Shown one piece after another: positions 37,304-40,121 of a stretch of 40,121 nucleotides of DNA. The position numbers were made by a program, and so were the translations under genes. The notes beneath the pieces are model-generated. The model was given only the letters and a program-made list of their open reading frames with translations. It was not told the origin of the DNA and did no database searches. This stretch comes from a virus: IMG/VR virus record IMGVR_UViG_3300042878_001457, positions 1-40,121 of that record; one strand, given 5' to 3'. How positions within the stretch are numbered: position 1 is the stretch's first letter; the number at the start of each line of letters is the position of its first letter.

Positions 37304-38627
37304 GCAGGTCGACGTCCGCCTGAACTACAGCCCGCGAGCTTGGCAGAAGGAATGCCACAAGCTCCGCAGGCGGTTCACCGTGCTTTCGCTTCACCGCCGC
37401 GCCGGCAAGACCGAGCTGGCCATCATGGAGCTGATCGACAAGGCGGTGCGGTTCAAGCAAGACCTCGGCATGTTCGTCTACATCGCCCCGTTCCTGAAGC
37501 AGTCCAAAGCCATCGCCTGGCAGCGCCTGAAGCAGAAGATCGAGCCCTTGCGGGTGCTGGGCCTGGTTGATGTGAACGAGGGCGACCTCATGGTCACATT
37601 CAAGAACAACGGCACCATCATCCGCCTGTTCGGTGGCGACAACCCCGATGCCATGCGCGGGCTTCGCATCGACGGGGCCGTCATCGATGAGGTGGCGCAG
37701 ATCAAGCCCCAGGTATGGCTCGACATCATCCAGCCGGCGCTCTCCGACCGACTGGGCTGGGCCATGTTCATCGGCACGCCCGCGGGCATCAACCTGTTCT
37801 CCGAGCTGTTCTACAAGGCCGAGGCGCTGCCTGACTGGCATGCTGCCCGCTTCACCGTTTACGATACCCACAGCCTCGACCCTATCGAGGTCGATCGCCT
37901 CCGGCGCGACATGTCTGAGACCTCGTTCGCCCGTGAGTATCTCTGCGACTTCAGCGCCGCGGGCGACGACCAGCTCATCAGCCTCACAGACGCCGAGCAC
38001 GCGGCAACAAGGGTCTACACCACCAAGGACGTCGAGGGCGCCCCCAGGGTGCTGGGCGTTGATCCTGCGCGCTTTGGCGATGACCGCTCGGTGATCATGA
38101 AGCGGCAGGGTCTCCAGTCCTTCGACCCCATCGTCTACCGTGGCATCGACAACATGGAGCTTGCCGCCCGCGTGGCGGCTCACATCGAAGCCTGGGCGCC
38201 TGATGCCGTGTTCATCGACAGTGGTGCTGGCGCCGGTGTCATCGACCGCCTGCGCCAGCTCGAGTACGACGTGATCGAGGTGCCGTTCGGAGGCAGGGCC
38301 GTGAACCCCAACCAGTTCATCAACCGCCGCTCGGAAATGTGGTGGTCGATGCGCGAGTGGCTGGAGCAGGGCGGGGCGATTCCGAACGATACCAGCCTCA
38401 AGAGCGAGATGGCTACGCCGATCTACTGGTTCGATGCCGCTGGGCGGAAGGTGCTCGAGAGCAAGGACGAGATCAAGAAGCGCCTGCAGGGTGGTGGATC
38501 TCCGGATCTCGCCGACGCCCTGGCGCTGACCTTCGCCTATCCCGTGGGCAAGAAGCTGCCTACCGACATCTACACCAAGGGCAAGCAAGGCAGCCGCGCG
38601 GAATACGATCCCTACAGCCGGGTCTAG
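37293..38627 (+). CDS. terL: Terminase large subunit (packaging ATPase/nuclease)
   Basis: This 444-residue packaging motor has an N-terminal ATPase domain with a Walker A-like RRAGKT at 35-40 and Walker B AVIDEVAQ at about 127-134. The C-terminal RNase H-like nuclease begins with VLGVDPARFGDDRSVI near 250-265, with later acidic sites in FIDSGAGAGVIDRL and DLADALAL. It cuts concatemeric or circular-repeat DNA and pumps it into the procapsid. The GTG start at 37293 lies within the small-subunit gene. The last gene of the early right transcript is followed directly by late promoter P4. Confidence 0.93.
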   Translation: MTIKQVDVRLNYSPRAWQKECHKLRRRFTVLSLHRRAGKTELAIMELIDKAVRFKQDLGMFVYIAPFLKQSKAIAWQRLKQKIEPLRVLGLVDVNEGDLMVTFKNNGTIIRLFGGDNPDAMRGLRIDGAVIDEVAQIKPQVWLDIIQPALSDRLGWAMFIGTPAGINLFSELFYKAEALPDWHAARFTVYDTHSLDPIEVDRLRRDMSETSFAREYLCDFSAAGDDQLISLTDAEHAATRVYTTKDVEGAPRVLGVDPARFGDDRSVIMKRQGLQSFDPIVYRGIDNMELAARVAAHIEAWAPDAVFIDSGAGAGVIDRLRQLEYDVIEVPFGGRAVNPNQFINRRSEMWWSMREWLEQGGAIPNDTSLKSEMATPIYWFDAAGRKVLESKDEIKKRLQGGGSPDLADALALTFAYPVGKKLPTDIYTKGKQGSRAEYDPYSRV

Positions 38628-38658
38628 TACCCGTAAGCCGGAGGCCGCGCGTTAGGTT
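38628..38658 (+). promoter_or_regulatory. Late promoter candidate P4 (TACCCGTA-N17-TAGGTT)
   Basis: TACCCGTA at 38628-38635 begins immediately after the terminase stop, followed by a 17-base spacer and TAGGTT at 38653-38658. It is the most upstream of the four matching elements in genome order and would start the whole late operon through portal. The next gene starts at 38664 without a ribosome-binding site, at about the expected transcript start, again suggesting a leaderless message. Confidence 0.55.
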
Positions 38659-38663
38659 GCGGC

Positions 38664-39122
38664 ATGAGCGAAGTCCGCCTGATCACCTTCGGGGAGTTGG
38701 AGAGCGATCCCAATTTCTCCTGGCTCACTGCAGCCTATGCCGAGGAAAGCCAGATGGTGGGCTTGCCTCCGGCAAACTGTCAGTCGGATCTCTATCGCCG
38801 CATGGAAGCGACCGGCACGTTCCACGTGCTTGGGGCCTACCACGGCGGTGAGCTGGTGGGATTCCTCAACTTCATCGTGACCGTGCTGCCCCACTACGGC
38901 GCCAAGGTGGCGACCACCGAGAGCATCTTCGTGGCGCACGAGTTCCGCCGCACCGGCGCAGGGGTCAAGCTCATCCGTGAGATGGAGCGCCTGGCTGGTG
39001 ACATGGGTGCTCTGGGCGTGCTGGTCAGCGCACCCGCCGGCAAACGCCTGGCCGACGTCATGCCAGGCCTCAAGTACCGCCAGACCAACCAGGTGTTCTT
39101 CAAGGGGCTGGCCACGCAATGA
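38664..39122 (+). CDS. GNAT-family acetyltransferase-like protein
   Basis: This 152-residue protein has the GNAT plan: FHVLGAYHGGELVGFLNFIV (strands 2-4, about 53-72), VATTESIFVAHEFRRTGAGVKLI (strand 4 and the Q/R-x-x-G-x-A-like acetyl-CoA loop RRTGAG at about 94-99), then a helix and a GLKYRQTNQVFFK strand. It begins the virion operon and is common there in BPP-1-like phages, so it may be a structural or assembly factor as well as an enzyme. The start has no Shine-Dalgarno site. Confidence 0.85.
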   Translation: MSEVRLITFGELESDPNFSWLTAAYAEESQMVGLPPANCQSDLYRRMEATGTFHVLGAYHGGELVGFLNFIVTVLPHYGAKVATTESIFVAHEFRRTGAGVKLIREMERLAGDMGALGVLVSAPAGKRLADVMPGLKYRQTNQVFFKGLATQ

Positions 39123-39580
39123 ACGACCTGACCCCATCCACCTTCCGCATTGCCCCCACGAGCGAGGCCGACCTCGAGCGTGTGCGCGAGATCCAGGGCG
39201 CGCTGCTCGAGCTTCCCCAGGTGACGATCCCCACCCACCACGTTCTCCATGGCGGCATGTACGCCCGCACCATCCGGATTCCGGCTGGCGTGGCGCTGGC
39301 CGGTGCCTACGTCAAGGTGCCCACGGTGCTGATCCTCTCGGGCGAGGTCACCGTCCTGGCCAATGACCGGGCGATGGAGATCCAGGGCTACCAGGTCATC
39401 CCCGCCAGCTCCGACCGCAAGCAGGCGTTCGTGGCCCATACTGACACCGAGATGACCATGATCTTCGCAACCGCGGCGACGACCGTCGAGGAAGCAGAGG
39501 CCGAGTTCACCTCGGAGCCTGAGCTGCTGGCCTCCCGGCAGTCGTCCGCCCTCAACGTCACCATCATCACGGGAGAGTGA
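39119..39580 (+). CDS. Cupin-like protein
   Basis: This 153-residue protein is mainly beta strands with a small-barrel pattern: THHVLHGGMYARTIRIPAG, then VLILSGEVTVLAND and IQGYQVIPASS. That is the order of a cupin fold (G..Y.R...IPAG, then the SGE/G block). The metal-binding His set is partial (THH, VLHGG). Cupin proteins of this type occur beside the GNAT gene in related podoviruses. Its substrate is unknown. It overlaps the previous gene by four bases. Confidence 0.78.
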   Translation: MNDLTPSTFRIAPTSEADLERVREIQGALLELPQVTIPTHHVLHGGMYARTIRIPAGVALAGAYVKVPTVLILSGEVTVLANDRAMEIQGYQVIPASSDRKQAFVAHTDTEMTMIFATAATTVEEAEAEFTSEPELLASRQSSALNVTIITGE

Positions 39581-39581
39581 G

Positions 39582-39908
39582 ATGTCCGGAGTTATTACCG
39601 CCGCCGCCGTCGTCGCCAGCGTGGCCAGCACCGGCTACGCCATGTACCAGGGTCAGCAGCAGATGCAGGCCCAGAAGAAGGCCGCGAAGACACAGTCTGC
39701 CATGCAGGATCAGGCAGCCGGCCAGGCTCGCAATCAGGAAGCGAAGAGCGAGATGGCAATGAACGCTGCAAACCAGAAACAGCCCGACATCTCGGCGATC
39801 CAGAAGGCAGCGCAGGCCGTTGGCGGATCTTCGACCATGCTCACCGGCTCCCAGGGTGTTGATCCCAGCAGCCTGGCCCTCGGCAAGCCTACGCTGCTCG
39901 GCCAGTAG
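39582..39908 (+). CDS. Small Ala/Gln-rich virion-associated protein
   Basis: This 108-residue protein starts with a hydrophobic helix (residues about 3-22, GVITAAAVVASVASTGYAM) followed by a Gln/Lys/Ala-rich helix (QQQMQAQKKAAKTQSAMQDQ) and a Gly/Ser-rich tail. The plan echoes the small internal virion protein at 8157. It lies directly before the portal gene with GTGAG upstream of the ATG. It may be a small ejection or portal-associated component. Function inferred from composition and place. Confidence 0.72.
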   Translation: MSGVITAAAVVASVASTGYAMYQGQQQMQAQKKAAKTQSAMQDQAAGQARNQEAKSEMAMNAANQKQPDISAIQKAAQAVGGSSTMLTGSQGVDPSSLALGKPTLLGQ

Positions 39909-39917
39909 GGGTATCGG

Positions 39918-40121
39918 ATGGAAAACCCCGGCAGCGACAAGGGCCCGAAGGTGAAGGCACCGCGCCAGGAGAAGCTCATCACCAGGTGGGGCAACCTCAA
40001 GTCCGAACGCGCGTCGTGGTATGCCCACTGGCAGGAGCTGACAACCTACCTGCTGCCGCGCAATGGCCGGTTCTTCATCCAGGACCGGAACAAGGGCTGG
40101 CGGCGCCACAACAACATCTAC
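39918..40121 (+). CDS. Portal protein, 5' part (continues at base 1)
   Basis: The portal gene starts with the ATG at 39918 (MENPGSDKGPKVKAPRQEKL) and runs off the window end; bases 39995-40121 are the duplicate of 1-127, so it continues in frame at position 128. The N-terminal 25 residues are polar and probably flexible. The preceding sequence (AGGGGTATCGG) provides a weak ribosome-binding site. It follows the small virion protein by 9 bases. Confidence 0.92.
   Translation, partial: MENPGSDKGPKVKAPRQEKLITRWGNLKSERASWYAHWQELTTYLLPRNGRFFIQDRNKGWRRHNNIY
39995..40121. repeat. Terminal direct repeat, copy 2 (assembly overlap)
   Basis: Identical to bases 1-127. Joining the copies closes the genome to a circle of 39,994 bp and restores the full portal gene. 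See copy 1. Confidence 0.93.

Overview
This window is the essentially complete genome of a temperate podovirus resembling the Bordetella phage BPP-1 group, assembled as a closed circle. Bases 1-127 are repeated exactly at 39995-40121, so the unique genome is about 39,994 bp and the portal gene runs across the artificial ends. The host is probably an alphaproteobacterium. Base composition is GC-rich, and the early region encodes relatives of proteins typical of that class: a GapR-like DUF2312 protein, a GcrA-like protein and a stand-alone DnaA DNA-binding domain. No tRNA, CRISPR array, insertion sequence, reverse transcriptase, or DNA or RNA polymerase was seen.

Layout. (1) 38664 through the junction to 24295, plus strand: late genes. 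In order they are an acetyltransferase-like protein, a cupin-like protein, a small virion protein, portal, a small head protein, a Bbp19-like protein, scaffold, major capsid, capsid cement, a tail adaptor, a tail nozzle, three internal or ejected virion proteins (one of 2810 residues), a tailspike and a lysis cassette. (2) 24314-24981, minus: three small genes. (3) 24982-25187: probable attP. (4) 25142-30328, minus: a tightly coupled left operon with integrase, very small membrane proteins, RecT and accessory proteins. (5) 30329-31904: a lambda-like switch with a left operator cluster, a membrane-protein gene, an S24-type repressor and a right operator cluster. (6) 31905-38627, plus: a Cro-like gene, a terminator, then the early right operon (GapR-like, RusA, winged helix, DNA methyltransferase, GcrA-like, zinc-ribbon, DnaA domain IV, DUF1376) and both terminase subunits.

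How it fits together. The repressor probably binds 16-bp operators related to GCGGATA-NN-TAGCCGC. Two clear copies and one degenerate copy lie at the left promoter and three at the right. Late structural genes follow four copies of TACCCGTA-N17-TA, which look like a dedicated promoter class. With no polymerase of its own, the phage must use the host replisome and RNA polymerase, and the early regulators may help it do so.

Most notable points: the prophage membrane protein next to the repressor carries, in a predicted periplasmic loop, a 17-residue segment nearly identical to one in the giant ejected virion protein, which suggests superinfection exclusion by mimicry; homologues of three alphaproteobacterial chromosome or cell-cycle regulators sit in one early operon; an 80-codon gene appears embedded out of frame in the giant gene; and several key genes appear to have leaderless mRNAs.
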